NCBI RefSeq assembly: GCF_025345615.1
Contig: NZ_JAODWD010000004.1
Span: forward strand, 62,001-126,000
Direction of reading: 5' to 3'
From: Mycobacterium deserti
Lineage (GTDB): Bacteria > Actinomycetota > Actinomycetes > Mycobacteriales > Mycobacteriaceae
Length of the DNA stretch: 64,000 nt
The notes under the pieces were generated by a model. That model made no database searches, had not been told where the DNA came from, and saw only the letters and a list, made by a program, of their open reading frames with translations. Positions within the stretch are counted from its first letter, which is position 1, and the number at the start of each line of letters is the position of its first letter. Made by a program: the position numbers and the translations under genes. Of the stretch, positions 55,417 to 64,000 are shown piece by piece.

Positions 55417-57858
55417 TCACCTCTTGATCTTGGTCATCTCGGGATCCACGACGGGTTCGCCGTGAACCCTGGCGTTGTGCCTGGCGCCCCGGTAGTCGAC
55501 GCGCAGGACGTCGCCTGGTGCGGCCCCGGCCGGCAGCCACGCGTAGGCGATGGTCCGCCCGATGGTCGGCGAGTAGCCGGCACTGGTGACATAACCGACG
55601 CACTCATCGCCGCGGTAGACCGGCTCCTTGCCCATGGCCACGGCCGTCGGCTCGTCGAAGACGATGCTGCACAACCGGTTACGAGGCTCGGATGCGCCCG
55701 TCAAAGCGGCCTTCCCGATGAAGTCGTCCTTGTCCATCCGCACGGCGAACGCGAGCCCGGCTGCGGCGGGCCGATGTTCGGCAGTCATGTCCGTGCCCCA
55801 CGACCGGTAGCCCTTCTCGATGCGCAGGCTGTTGAACGCGATGCGGCCGGCGGCGATCACCCCGTGCTCTCGGCCGGCGTCGAACAACAGGTCCCACAGC
55901 GCGGCGCCGTATTCGGCACTGGCGTAGATCTCCCACCCCAGCTCGCCGACGTAGGACACCCGCAGCATGGTGACCGGGATCGCGCCCAAGTAGGTCTGCA
56001 GGGCGCGGAAGTACTTGAACGCGCCGTGGGACAGATCATCTGAACACAGCGGCTGCACCATGCCGCGAGCGAGCGGCCCCCACACGCCGATGCAGCAGGT
56101 GGCGCCGGTGATGTCGCGCAGCGTCACGTCCCGGGGCAGGTGGCGATGCAACCAGTCGTAGTCCATGGGCGAATTCACCGCGACCTGGAAGGTGGTCTCG
56201 GCCAGTCGGGCGACGGTGATATCGCTTCGGATACCGCCGGTCTCGTCGAGCAGCAGGGTGTAAGTCACCGAACCGACGCTCTTGTCGATGTTGTTGGTGG
56301 TCATCTGCTGCAGGAACGACACAGCACCGGAACCGGCGATTTCGTAGCGGGTCAGCGGCGTCATGTCGTACATGGCGACGCGTTCGCGCGTGACGTGCGC
56401 CTCGGCGATCGAGATCGGTGACCAGAACCTCGAGGCCCACTCATCGCGCTGCGGGCATGCGAGACCGTGGCTGAAGAGCTGTTGTGCGAGTGCGTGGTTC
56501 GCCTCGTACCAGGCCGGCCGCTCCCAACCCGCGCCCTCGTAGAAGTACGCGCCGAGTTCCTGCTGTCGATGATGGAACGGACTTGTGCGCAGGCCGCGCA
56601 GCGCGGTGCGGAACTGCGCAGGGTGGACGATGTCGTAGACCTCGACGAAGGCCTGTGAGCTGGTCGTCATGATGAACTGCGGGCTGCGGGCGACATCCTC
56701 GAAGCGATACAGGTCGCATTCGTGGACATCGGTCGACGGGGTGCCGTCGACGATCCATTCGGCGGTGGCCTTCGCGACGCCGGCCGAATGCGTCACCCAC
56801 ACTGCTTCGGCGACCCAGAACCCCGACAGGTCACGGTGTTCACCCATGATCGAGAAGCCGTCCGGGGTGAACGAGAAGATCCCGTTGAACGCCTCCTCGA
56901 CCTTCGAGTCGCCCAGCGCGGGAAGCAGTTGGCAGGCTTCGCGCCACGCGGGCGCGAAGTCGTCCTCGGTGAACGGCAGCATCGACGGCATGGGTTCCCC
57001 CGCGGACTCGGCCAGCAGGGCCGACATGTCCACGGGCATCGGTTTGTGGCCGTAGTTGCCGATTCCGATGCGGTCGCCGTGCTCGCGGAAATACAGGTCG
57101 CGGTCTTGGTGCCGCAGGATCGGCAGGCCGGCCTCGGCCAGTTCGCTGTTGCGTCCGACGAGCGGCGCGATCTGGCCGGTCCGCGCGTACTGGTGGGCCA
57201 TCGGCACCAGCGGTAGGACGAGGCCGACGCCTTTGGCGAACTGGGCACCCCAGAACCCGGCGGCACAGACCACGATGTCGGCGTCGACGATCCCGTCACC
57301 GGTGCGGACCCCGGTGACCCGTCCGCCCCTGTCGACGACACCGAGCACTTCGGTATGCGGCCGGAAGGTGGCGCCGCGTGACATCGCCTGCCACGCTTGG
57401 GCTTCGGCGGCCCGCACAGCCTTGGCCAAACCGTCGGCGGGGGTGTGGAACCCGCCGAGGACACGCTCGCGGTCGAGCAGCGGATGCAACGCCACACACT
57501 CGACCGGGGTCAGCAGCCGGCCCTCGATGCCCCACGCCGCGGCCCAGCCGGCCTTGCGGTGCAGGTCCGCCAACCGCTCCTCGGTGGTCGCGATCTCGAG
57601 ACCGCCGACGGGGTTGAACGCCCAGCCGCCGGGGTGGGTCAGTGCGTTGAACTTCGCCACGGTGTAGCGAGCGAATGCGCTCATCGTCTTGGACGGGTTG
57701 GTCTGGAACACCAGGCCGGGCGCGTGCGAGGTCGACCCGCCCGTGGCGAACAGCGGTCCGCGGTCCAGGACGGTGACGTCGGTGTACCCGCGCGCGGTCA
57801 ACTCATCTGCCAGCGAGGTGCCGACGATGCCGGCACCGATCACCACGACTTTCGGCAT
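55417..57858 (-). CDS. Dimethylglycine oxidase/dehydrogenase, tetrahydrofolate-linked
   Basis: An 813-residue two-domain enzyme. About 1-390: DAO-type FAD domain ([37 protein letters not shown], where the His may hold FAD covalently, as in the Arthrobacter enzyme). About 400-813: FAO_M and GcvT-like folate domain ([58 protein letters not shown]). It oxidises dimethylglycine to sarcosine and passes the methyl carbon to tetrahydrofolate, avoiding free formaldehyde. It is the first gene of the operon and has an AGGAG site before its ATG. Confidence 0.92.
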   Translation of the reverse strand: MPKVVVIGAGIVGTSLADELTARGYTDVTVLDRGPLFATGGSTSHAPGLVFQTNPSKTMSAFARYTVAKFNALTHPGGWAFNPVGGLEIATTEERLADLHRKAGWAAAWGIEGRLLTPVECVALHPLLDRERVLGGFHTPADGLAKAVRAAEAQAWQAMSRGATFRPHTEVLGVVDRGGRVTGVRTGDGIVDADIVVCAAGFWGAQFAKGVGLVLPLVPMAHQYARTGQIAPLVGRNSELAEAGLPILRHQDRDLYFREHGDRIGIGNYGHKPMPVDMSALLAESAGEPMPSMLPFTEDDFAPAWREACQLLPALGDSKVEEAFNGIFSFTPDGFSIMGEHRDLSGFWVAEAVWVTHSAGVAKATAEWIVDGTPSTDVHECDLYRFEDVARSPQFIMTTSSQAFVEVYDIVHPAQFRTALRGLRTSPFHHRQQELGAYFYEGAGWERPAWYEANHALAQQLFSHGLACPQRDEWASRFWSPISIAEAHVTRERVAMYDMTPLTRYEIAGSGAVSFLQQMTTNNIDKSVGSVTYTLLLDETGGIRSDITVARLAETTFQVAVNSPMDYDWLHRHLPRDVTLRDITGATCCIGVWGPLARGMVQPLCSDDLSHGAFKYFRALQTYLGAIPVTMLRVSYVGELGWEIYASAEYGAALWDLLFDAGREHGVIAAGRIAFNSLRIEKGYRSWGTDMTAEHRPAAAGLAFAVRMDKDDFIGKAALTGASEPRNRLCSIVFDEPTAVAMGKEPVYRGDECVGYVTSAGYSPTIGRTIAYAWLPAGAAPGDVLRVDYRGARHNARVHGEPVVDPEMTKIKR

Positions 57859-57882
57859 GCGCCGGACTCCTGGATTGTTGCG

Positions 57883-57901
57883 CAGAACGCAACGCGTTCT
57901 G
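57883..57901. promoter_or_regulatory. 19-base palindrome, candidate IclR operator of the betaine operon
   Basis: CAGAACGC (57883-57890) and GCGTTCTG (57894-57901) are perfect arms around AAC, 25 bases upstream of the first gene's ATG. Further TTGCG/CGCAA pieces flank it. Nothing else recognisable fills the 200-base gap to prcA. Confidence 0.55.
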
Positions 57902-58058
57902 TATTACGCAACTCATGCTCCTCCGCTGGACATGCGCCGTCAACACGAACACGCAGAATTCACGGTGCAGAAATGTGCGGGGCTGGCCGCGGTGCCGAAT
58001 GTAGCGCCACGGTGACCTTCGGCCTGACTTCGCGGCCTGACGTTACGGTCGGCGTGCC

Positions 58059-58799
58059 CTAGCCGTCGGAGTCCTGTTGCGACTCTTCGGTTACGGGAAG
58101 CAGGGCTTCCAGCGCCGGTCCGGTGATGCGCCGGAACGCGCGACGCGGGCGGTTGACGTCGAGAACCGCCACCTCCAGCGTCGAGGGGCCGAGTGTGCGC
58201 GGCTCCCCACCGCCGCCGTTCTGAGCACCGGCCTTCAGCGCGTCGATTGCGATCGTCGCGGCGTCGGACAGCCCGGCATTCTCGGTGAACGACTCGTTGA
58301 GCTTCTCGATGATCGGTTCGGTGGTGCCGCCCATCACCACGAAGTGCGGCTCGTCGGCGATCGATCCGTCGTAGGTGATCCGGTACAGCTCAGGGGGTTT
58401 GGTCTCACCGTGGTGCGCCACCTCTGCGACGCACAACTCGACCTCGTAGGGCTTGGCCTGCTCGGTGAAGATGGTGCCGAGAGTCTGGGCGTACACATTG
58501 GCCAGCTGGCGGCCGGTGACGTCACGCCTGGCGTAGGCGTAGCCGCGGGTGTCGGCGTACTGGATCCCTCCGCGACGCAGGTTGTCGAACTCGTTGAAGC
58601 GGCCGACGGCGGCGAAGCCGACACGGTCGTAGAGTTCACTGACCTTCTGCAGCGAGCGCGACGGGTTCTCGGCCACGAAAAGCACACCGTCGGCATATGC
58701 CAGCGCGACGACGCTGCGGCCGCGGGAGATGCCCTTACGCGCGAGCTCCGAGCGCTCGCGCATCGCCTGCTCGGGCGAGATGAAGTATGGAAAGCTCAC
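58059..58799 (-). CDS. prcA: 20S proteasome alpha subunit PrcA
   Basis: A 246-residue structural subunit forming the outer heptameric rings that gate the core and dock Mpa. [20 protein letters not shown] is the gating N-terminus; [20 protein letters not shown] is the core fold entry. The Glu/Gln/Asp-rich tail is normal for the family. The GTG start overlaps the prcB stop (GTGA). It is the end of the pup-prcB-prcA unit. Confidence 0.97.
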   Translation of the reverse strand: MSFPYFISPEQAMRERSELARKGISRGRSVVALAYADGVLFVAENPSRSLQKVSELYDRVGFAAVGRFNEFDNLRRGGIQYADTRGYAYARRDVTGRQLANVYAQTLGTIFTEQAKPYEVELCVAEVAHHGETKPPELYRITYDGSIADEPHFVVMGGTTEPIIEKLNESFTENAGLSDAATIAIDALKAGAQNGGGGEPRTLGPSTLEVAVLDVNRPRRAFRRITGPALEALLPVTEESQQDSDG

Positions 58800-59692
58800 G
58801 AGTCTCCCCGCGCGTCATGGGACTGATGTGCCGAATCCGGGCCGAAGGTGTCTGAGCGCGAACGGCTTTCGATCACCTGCCGGGCGAAGTCCGCGATGCG
58901 TTGTTCAGGGACCTCTTCTGCGCCGTCGGCGCTGATCACCACCGCGGTCGGGTAGATACCGCGGACCAGATCCGGCCCGCCCGTGGCGGAGTCGTCGTCG
59001 GCTGCGTCGTAGAGCGCCTCGACCGCCACCCGTAGCGCCGAATCCGCATCGGAAACTTGCGTGTACAGCTTCTTGATCGAGGATTTGGCGAAGATCGAGC
59101 CCGAGCCGACGGACTGGTACCCCTCCTCCTCGATGTTCCAGCCGCCCGCGGCGTCGAAGGACACGATGCGGCCCGCGGCCAGCGGGTTGGGGTCGTTGAG
59201 GTCGAAGCCCGCGAGCAGTGGCAGGGCGATGAACCCCTGCAGGGCGGCGCCGAGGTTGCCGCGCACCATCGTCGCGAGCCGGTTGACCTTGCCTGCGAAG
59301 GTCAGCGCCACCCCTTCGAGCTTCTCGTAGTGCTCGAGTTCCACGGCGTACAGGCGCGCGAATTCGACGGCGATGGCGGCGGTGCCCGCGATGCCGGTCG
59401 CCGTGTAGTCGTCGGTGATGTACACCTTCTGCACGTCGCGGCCGGCGATCATGTTGCCCTGGGTCGAACGGCGGTCACCAGCCATCACGACGCCGCCGGG
59501 ATATTTCAGCGCCACGATCGTGGTGCCGTGCGGCACTGCATCCGTCGGGCCGACGGCCTGTCGGTTCACCGGCAGGAGTTCGGGCGCCTGGCGGGCCAGG
59601 AGTTCAGAGAATGACGACAAGTCCACAGGTACGGAGGGAGCTCCAGGAAGGGGTGAGGGGAAGGCCAGAGGTTCGCGGTGCGACCAGGTCAC
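58796..59692 (-). CDS. prcB: 20S proteasome beta subunit PrcB
   Basis: A 298-residue catalytic subunit made as a proprotein. The propeptide runs to about residue 56 (ending DAVPHG); autocleavage exposes the nucleophile Thr in [19 protein letters not shown]. The Lys in that strand and the Asp of GDRRSTQGN belong to the active site. GTG 59692 overlaps the pup stop by four bases; the longer open frame upstream is shadow of pup. Confidence 0.97.
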   Translation of the reverse strand: MTWSHREPLAFPSPLPGAPSVPVDLSSFSELLARQAPELLPVNRQAVGPTDAVPHGTTIVALKYPGGVVMAGDRRSTQGNMIAGRDVQKVYITDDYTATGIAGTAAIAVEFARLYAVELEHYEKLEGVALTFAGKVNRLATMVRGNLGAALQGFIALPLLAGFDLNDPNPLAAGRIVSFDAAGGWNIEEEGYQSVGSGSIFAKSSIKKLYTQVSDADSALRVAVEALYDAADDDSATGGPDLVRGIYPTAVVISADGAEEVPEQRIADFARQVIESRSRSDTFGPDSAHQSHDARGDS

Positions 59693-59883
59693 TGGCCACC
59701 CTTCTGGACATACGCCCGGACGAAGTCCTCGGCGTTCTCCTCGAGTACGTCGTCGATCTCGTCGAGCAGATCGTCGGTCTCCTCGGTCAGCTTCTCGCGA
59801 CGCTCCTGGCCGGCCGCCGTGCTGCCGGTGGGATCGTCGTCCTCGCCGCCGCCACCACCACGCTTGGTCTGCTCCTGAGCCAT
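59689..59883 (-). CDS. pup: Prokaryotic ubiquitin-like protein Pup
   Basis: A 64-residue, disordered, acidic tag. The C-terminus is YVQKGGQ, so it ends in Gln and must be deamidated by Dop before PafA can use it. The central helix [20 protein letters not shown] binds the Mpa coiled coil; the N-terminus has the GGGGGEDDD linker. A strong AGGAGG site precedes the ATG. It starts the pup-prcB-prcA translational chain. Confidence 0.98.
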   Translation of the reverse strand: MAQEQTKRGGGGGEDDDPTGSTAAGQERREKLTEETDDLLDEIDDVLEENAEDFVRAYVQKGGQ

Positions 59884-59905
59884 CGCTGCCTCCTGCGAAT
59901 GTCAT

Positions 59906-59982
59906 CGGCGGGCTCACTGCTGCCCGCCGTTACTCCACACTACCGGTCAGGGCGCAGATTGCCGGGGATAGCACGCCCTGAC
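59906..59982. promoter_or_regulatory. Two hairpins and a -10 box between dop and pup
   Basis: CGGCGGGC/GCCCGCCG (59906-59913, 59922-59929) and a nine-base stem starting GTCAGGGCG (59946-59954, 59974-59982) fill the 116-base gap. A minus-strand TAGTGT box lies between them, giving pup its own likely promoter. The first stem would be in the pup 5' leader; the second could end dop transcripts. Neither has a U-tract. Confidence 0.45.
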
Positions 59983-59999
59983 GAGGTGGTCGGCCTTGC

Positions 60000-61496
60000 T
60001 CAGGTGGTGAGCTGTTCAACCAGTTCGGCTGCGCTGTCCACCGAGTCGAGCAGAGCGCCGACGTGGGCCTTGCTGCCGCGCAACGGCTCGAGGGTCGGAA
60101 TTCTCACGAGCGAATCGCCGCCGAGATCGAAGATCACCGAGTCCCAACTCGCGGCGGCGATGTCAGCGCCGAACCGGCGCAGGCATTCGCCGCGGAAGTA
60201 CGCCCGCGTGTCGGTCGGCGGGTTGTCGACCGCGTCGAGCACCTGCTGTTCGGTGACCAGTCGCTTCATCGATCCGCGCGCGACCAAGCGGTTGTAGAGC
60301 CCCTTGTCCAGGCGCACGTCGGAGTACTGCAGGTCGACCAGGTGCAGTCGCGGAGCCGACCAGCCGAGGTTCTCCCGGCTGCGGAAGCCCTCGAGCAGCC
60401 GCAGCTTGGCCGGCCAGTCCAGGATCTCCGCGCACTCCATCGGATCGCGCTCGAGGAGGTCGAGGATGTTGGCCCAGGTCTCGACGACGTCGGCGGCGCG
60501 CGGATCGGGGTCGCGGCTGTCCACCAGCTTGGCCACCCGGTCCAGGTAGATCCGTTGCAACGCAAGCGCGGTCAGCTCACGTCCGTCGGCCATCGCAACG
60601 GTGGCGCGCAGCGAGGGATCACGGCTGATCACGTGGACGGCGTGCACCGGCCGCGCCAGCGCCAGGTCGGTCAGGTCCACGCCCTCTTCGATGAGGTCGA
60701 GAACCAGCGATGTGGTGCCCACCTTGAGATAGGTCGACGTCTCCGACAGGTTGGCGTCGCCGATGATGACGTGCAGCCGCCGGTATTTGTCGGCGTCGGC
60801 ATGCGGTTCGTCGCGAGTGTTGATGATGCCGCGTTTGAGCGTCGTCTCCAGGCCGACCTCGACCTCGATGTAGTCCGAGCGCTGCGACAGCTGGAAACCC
60901 GGCTCGTCGCCCGAGGGCCCGATACCCACTCGGCCCGAGCCGGTGACCACCTGACGCGAAACCAGAAACGGCGTCAACCCGGCGATCACCGCAGAGAACG
61001 GCGTCTGGCGCGACATGAGGTAGTTCTCGTGCGAGCCGTAGGAGGCGCCTTTGCCGTCCACGTTGTTCTTGTACAGCTGCAGCTTGGCGGCGCCGGGCAC
61101 GCTGGCGACGTGCCTGGCGGCGGCCTCCATGACCCGCTCGCCAGCCTTGTCCCAGATCACCGCGTCCAGCGGGTCGGTGCACTCGGGCGCCGAGTACTCC
61201 GGATGCGCGTGATCGACGTAGAGCCGCGCACCGTTGGTCAAAATCATGTTGGCCGCGCCGACTTCGTCGGCGTCCACCACTGGTGGCGGTCCCGCCGACC
61301 GGCTCAAGTCGAACCCCCGCGCGTCGCGCAACGGCGACTCCACCTCGTAGTCCCACCGAGTGCGCTTGGCGCGCTGGATCCCTGCGGCCGCTGCGTAGGC
61401 GAGCACCGCCTGGGTGGACGTCAAGATCGGATTCGCGGTCGGATCGGTCGGCGAGGAGATGCCGTACTCGACCTCGGTTCCGATAATCCGCTGCAT
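60000..61496 (-). CDS. dop: Pup deamidase/depupylase Dop
   Basis: A 498-residue PafA homologue. It deamidates PupGln and removes Pup from substrates. [11 protein letters not shown] is the nucleotide-site strand; the Dop-specific insertion follows in [33 protein letters not shown] and [19 protein letters not shown] are shared with PafA. ATG 61496 is seven bases after a minus-strand TAGGCT box. Confidence 0.97.
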   Translation of the reverse strand: MQRIIGTEVEYGISSPTDPTANPILTSTQAVLAYAAAAGIQRAKRTRWDYEVESPLRDARGFDLSRSAGPPPVVDADEVGAANMILTNGARLYVDHAHPEYSAPECTDPLDAVIWDKAGERVMEAAARHVASVPGAAKLQLYKNNVDGKGASYGSHENYLMSRQTPFSAVIAGLTPFLVSRQVVTGSGRVGIGPSGDEPGFQLSQRSDYIEVEVGLETTLKRGIINTRDEPHADADKYRRLHVIIGDANLSETSTYLKVGTTSLVLDLIEEGVDLTDLALARPVHAVHVISRDPSLRATVAMADGRELTALALQRIYLDRVAKLVDSRDPDPRAADVVETWANILDLLERDPMECAEILDWPAKLRLLEGFRSRENLGWSAPRLHLVDLQYSDVRLDKGLYNRLVARGSMKRLVTEQQVLDAVDNPPTDTRAYFRGECLRRFGADIAAASWDSVIFDLGGDSLVRIPTLEPLRGSKAHVGALLDSVDSAAELVEQLTT

Positions 61497-61503
61497 GTCG
61501 CTC

Positions 61504-61530
61504 AGCCTAGGCGACGCACCGCAGTAGCCT
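61504..61530. promoter_or_regulatory. Divergent leaderless promoters of dop and the ThrE-like gene
   Basis: Minus-strand TAGGCT (61504-61509) is seven bases before the dop ATG. Plus-strand TAGCCT (61525-61530) is six bases before GTG 61537. Confidence 0.45.
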
Positions 61531-61536
61531 GCGACC

Positions 61537-62781
61537 GTGCCATCTCCAGACCGAGGGCCGGCCGCGTCCGCGAGCCGGTTCGTGACCGAGCTGGGCGCGA
61601 CGATGTCGGCGGCGAACTACCCGGTCACCATGGTGCGCGACGTGATGGGCGCGACATCGAAGGCCTACGGCCTCGATCACCAGTTCCTCGCACTGCCGAA
61701 CTATGTCCAGGTCGGCGGCGCCGAGGGAAACGGTCTCTACATCGCGAACCCCGACTTCGACCTGCGTTACGACCAGTCCTTTCCGCTGGCCCAGTTGGTG
61801 GCGCGGGCGCCGACGGGTACGGTCCAGCCCGCGGAGGGCCTGGCCGAACTCGCGCGAATCCGCAGTCTGGACAGGCGGTTTCCGGTATGGCTCACCGTGC
61901 TCGGGTATGCGGTGCAGAGCACCGGACTCGCGCTGATCCTGCAGCCGACCCAGTGGAGCCTTGCGGGGGCCGCGGTGCTGGGGCTGCTGGTCGGCGTCCT
62001 GGCCGTGGTGGGCCGTCGCATCGACGCGGTCGGCTACATGCTGCCGACTCTGTGCGCGTTCCTCGTCGCATTGGCCGTGTTCACTTTTGAAAACCACTGG
62101 CACGTCGGCGTCGACAGCCTGCGCGCGCTGGCGGCGCCGCTGGCGACCTTCCTGCCAGGCGCGGCGATCACATTGGCGGTCATCGAGTTGTCCACCCGCC
62201 ACGTGGTGTCGGGGGCCAGTCGGCTGGTCGCGGGTTTCATGCAGATCGTCCAACTGGCGTTCGGCATCCTGATCGCCGCGCAGGTGGCCGGTATCGCCGA
62301 TACGGACCTCGTCACGACAGAGATCAACCGGCTCGGCCCGTGGGCGCCGTTTCTCGGTGTGCTGGTCTACGGGCTGGGCGCGATGCTGTACTTCGGGCCG
62401 CCCACCCGCTTTCTGCCGTGGATGGTGCTGATGCTCTACTCCGCCTACGCCGGACAATGGGTCGGCAACGCGCTACTGGGCAGCTATGCCAGCGGGTTCG
62501 GCGGCGGACTCACCCTGATCCTGTTCGCCTTGGCGATATCGCATCGCCCGAACACTCCGCCGACGGTGTCGCTGGTGCTGCCCGGCTTCTGGTTGCTCGT
62601 GCCCGGCTCCTTGGGCTTCATGGGCGTGACGCAACTTCTCGGCACGCACGACACGGCCATCTTCACGGCGACGCTGATCTCGATGATGTCGATCGCCGTG
62701 GGGGTGCAGACGGGACTTCTGTTGTGGCGGGCCGCTATTCAGCTGACCGATGCACCTCACCGGCGCGCGTTCCACGACTGA
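61537..62781 (+). CDS. Threonine/serine exporter (ThrE) family membrane protein
   Basis: A 414-residue protein with a cytoplasmic ThrE N-terminal domain ([32 protein letters not shown]) and about ten hydrophobic helices, combining ThrE and ThrE_2 halves. The corynebacterial relative exports threonine and serine. Its position, divergent from dop and converging on mpa, matches Rv2113. Given the proteasome neighbours, export of amino acids from protein breakdown is an attractive but unproven idea. Confidence 0.87.
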   Translation: MPSPDRGPAASASRFVTELGATMSAANYPVTMVRDVMGATSKAYGLDHQFLALPNYVQVGGAEGNGLYIANPDFDLRYDQSFPLAQLVARAPTGTVQPAEGLAELARIRSLDRRFPVWLTVLGYAVQSTGLALILQPTQWSLAGAAVLGLLVGVLAVVGRRIDAVGYMLPTLCAFLVALAVFTFENHWHVGVDSLRALAAPLATFLPGAAITLAVIELSTRHVVSGASRLVAGFMQIVQLAFGILIAAQVAGIADTDLVTTEINRLGPWAPFLGVLVYGLGAMLYFGPPTRFLPWMVLMLYSAYAGQWVGNALLGSYASGFGGGLTLILFALAISHRPNTPPTVSLVLPGFWLLVPGSLGFMGVTQLLGTHDTAIFTATLISMMSIAVGVQTGLLLWRAAIQLTDAPHRRAFHD

Positions 62782-62782
62782 C

Positions 62783-62806
62783 GCGACGCCGCGCGGCGGC
62801 GTGTCG
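62783..62806. terminator. GC-rich stem between converging ThrE-like gene and mpa
   Basis: GCGACGCCGC can pair with GCGGCGTGTCGC across a very short loop, immediately after the ThrE-like stop. No U-tract. Position between convergent genes suggests a terminator. Confidence 0.3.
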
Positions 62807-62841
62807 CCCGAGGGGACACGCACGCTCGCGCGGCGGAGAGG

Positions 62842-64000
62842 CTAGAGGTACTGGCCCAGGTTCGATTCGGTGTCGATCGCGCGCGACGCGCTGCTGCTCT
62901 TGCCGGTGACCAGCGTGCGGATGTAGACGATCCGCTCGCCCTTCTTGCCCGAGATCCGCGCCCAGTCATCGGGATTGGTGGTGTTGGGCAGGTCCTCGTT
63001 CTCGGCGAACTCGTCGACGATCGAGTCGAGCAGATGCTGGATGCGCAGACCGGGTTGACCGGTCTCGAGCACCGCCTTGATCGCGTTCTTCTTCGCTCGG
63101 TCGACGACGTTCTGGATCATCGCGCCGGAGTTGAAGTCCTTGAAGTACATGACTTCCTTGTCACCGTTGGCGTAGGTGACCTCCAGGAACCGGTTGTCGT
63201 CGATCTCGGCGTACATCCGGTCGACGACCTTCTCGATCATCGCCTTGAGGCACAGCGACTTGTCCCCGTTGAACTCGGCGAGGTCGTCGACGTGCACCGG
63301 CAGTTCCTCGGTGAGGTACTTGCTGAAGATGTCCTGCGCCGCTTCGGCATCCGGCCGCTCGATCTTGATCTTGACGTCCAGGCGACCGGGCCGCAGGATC
63401 GCGGGGTCGATCATGTCCTCACGGTTGGACGCGCCGATCACGATGACGTTCTCCAAGCCTTCGACGCCGTCGATCTCGCTCAGCAGCTGCGGGACCACCG
63501 TGGTCTCCACGTCCGAGCTCACACCGGTGCCGCGGGTGCGGAAGATCGAGTCCATCTCGTCGAAGAACACGATCACCGGCGTCCCCTCAGACGCCTTCTC
63601 GCGCGCCCGCTGGAAGATCAGCCGGATGTGGCGCTCGGTTTCGCCGACGAACTTGTTCAGCAGCTCCGGACCCTTGATGTTGAGGAAGTAGCTCTTCGCC
63701 TCGCGGGCGTCGTCACCACGGACCTCTGCCATCTTCTTGGCCAGCGAATTGGCCACCGCCTTGGCGATCAGCGTCTTACCGCACCCGGGCGGGCCGTAGA
63801 GCAGCACGCCCTTGGGCGGACGCAGCGAGTACTCGCGGTAGAGCTCCTTGTGCAGGAACGGCAGTTCCACCGCGTCGCGGATCTGCTCGATCTGCCGGCC
63901 CAGGCCACCGATGTCGTTGTAGCTGACGTCGGGCACCTCCTCCAGGACCAGGTCCTCGACCTCGGCCTTGGGGATGCGCTCGAACGCGTAGCCGGCCTTG
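62842..64000 (-). CDS. mpa: Proteasome-associated ATPase Mpa/ARC, C-terminal part
   Basis: At least 385 residues of the hexameric AAA+ unfoldase that recognises pupylated proteins and feeds the 20S core; the N-terminal coiled coil and much of the OB domains lie beyond base 64000. Walker A is [13 protein letters not shown], Walker B is [12 protein letters not shown] and the sensor region is [18 protein letters not shown] with [14 protein letters not shown]. The protein ends in GQYL; the penultimate Tyr is the proteasome-docking residue. Equivalent of Rv2115c. Confidence 0.97.
   Translation of the reverse strand, partial: KAGYAFERIPKAEVEDLVLEEVPDVSYNDIGGLGRQIEQIRDAVELPFLHKELYREYSLRPPKGVLLYGPPGCGKTLIAKAVANSLAKKMAEVRGDDAREAKSYFLNIKGPELLNKFVGETERHIRLIFQRAREKASEGTPVIVFFDEMDSIFRTRGTGVSSDVETTVVPQLLSEIDGVEGLENVIVIGASNREDMIDPAILRPGRLDVKIKIERPDAEAAQDIFSKYLTEELPVHVDDLAEFNGDKSLCLKAMIEKVVDRMYAEIDDNRFLEVTYANGDKEVMYFKDFNSGAMIQNVVDRAKKNAIKAVLETGQPGLRIQHLLDSIVDEFAENEDLPNTTNPDDWARISGKKGERIVYIRTLVTGKSSSASRAIDTESNLGQYL

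Noticed and set aside
59693..59917. Extended prcB start at 59917
   Set aside because: That region is pup in another frame; the family propeptide length fits GTG 59692.

Overview
The window is dense, GC-rich actinobacterial DNA whose genes identify it as a mycobacterium, most likely an environmental fast-growing Mycolicibacterium-type species. RbpA, the Pup-proteasome genes (mpa, dop, pup, prcB, prcA, pafA, pafB, pafC), F420-dependent oxidoreductases, polyprenyl-phosphate-mannose synthase and Lnt all point there. Much of the gene order follows the M. tuberculosis block Rv2045c-Rv2115c (lipT, lppI, rbpA, ppm1/lnt, fxsA, cobN, cobG-cobH-cobI, cobK-cobM-cobL, pepE, helY, tatC, tatA, pafC, pafB, pafA, then prcA, prcB, pup, dop, mpa). 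No PE/PPE genes, insertion sequences, rRNA, tRNA or CRISPR arrays were seen.

Layout. 1-7.4 kb: a partial phosphotransferase with a C-terminal extension, a decayed copper amine oxidase tail, esterase LipT, two lipoproteins, an O-methyltransferase and a winged-helix/alpha-beta-hydrolase fusion. 7.1-13.9 kb: a small zinc-ribbon-like protein divergent from rbpA, then a four-gene operon fxsA-amidohydrolase-lnt-ppm1 with overlapping ends, a dienelactone hydrolase and a tandem pair of F420-type enzymes. 14-32.8 kb: aerobic cobalamin biosynthesis (cobN; cobG-cobH-cobIJ; SDR-cobL-cobM-cobK). It is interrupted by an AraC regulator, a VOC protein, a four-gene glycine-betaine/choline ABC importer, a TauD-type dioxygenase, a phosphotransferase and a flavin monooxygenase. 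32.8-44.3 kb: biliverdin-reductase-like protein, PepE, a 5'-3' exonuclease, a DUF4333 protein, helicase HelY, TatC, TatA, PafC, PafB, a methyltransferase and PafA.

44.4-57.9 kb is the main accessory block. A DUF1023 hydrolase is followed by an eight-gene minus-strand operon predicted to turn choline into glycine: GMC choline dehydrogenase, betaine aldehyde dehydrogenase, Rieske betaine demethylase, dimethylglycine oxidase and sarcosine oxidase. The operon also carries an APC permease, a cNMP/CBS/DUF294 signalling protein and an IclR regulator. It lies between the ligase part of the Pup system (pafA-pafB-pafC) and the proteasome part (prcA-prcB-pup-dop-mpa, 58-64 kb), which runs off the right edge.

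A recurring feature is leaderless architecture: a TANNNT box 6-7 bases before the start codon at about a dozen genes, which I used to choose starts. The most unusual local structure is three tandem 29-base repeats directly upstream of the 5'-3' exonuclease. Each carries an ATG mini-ORF (MTSADVRST(K)) and a Shine-Dalgarno-like GAGGAG, chained by ATGA overlaps into the gene's own start.
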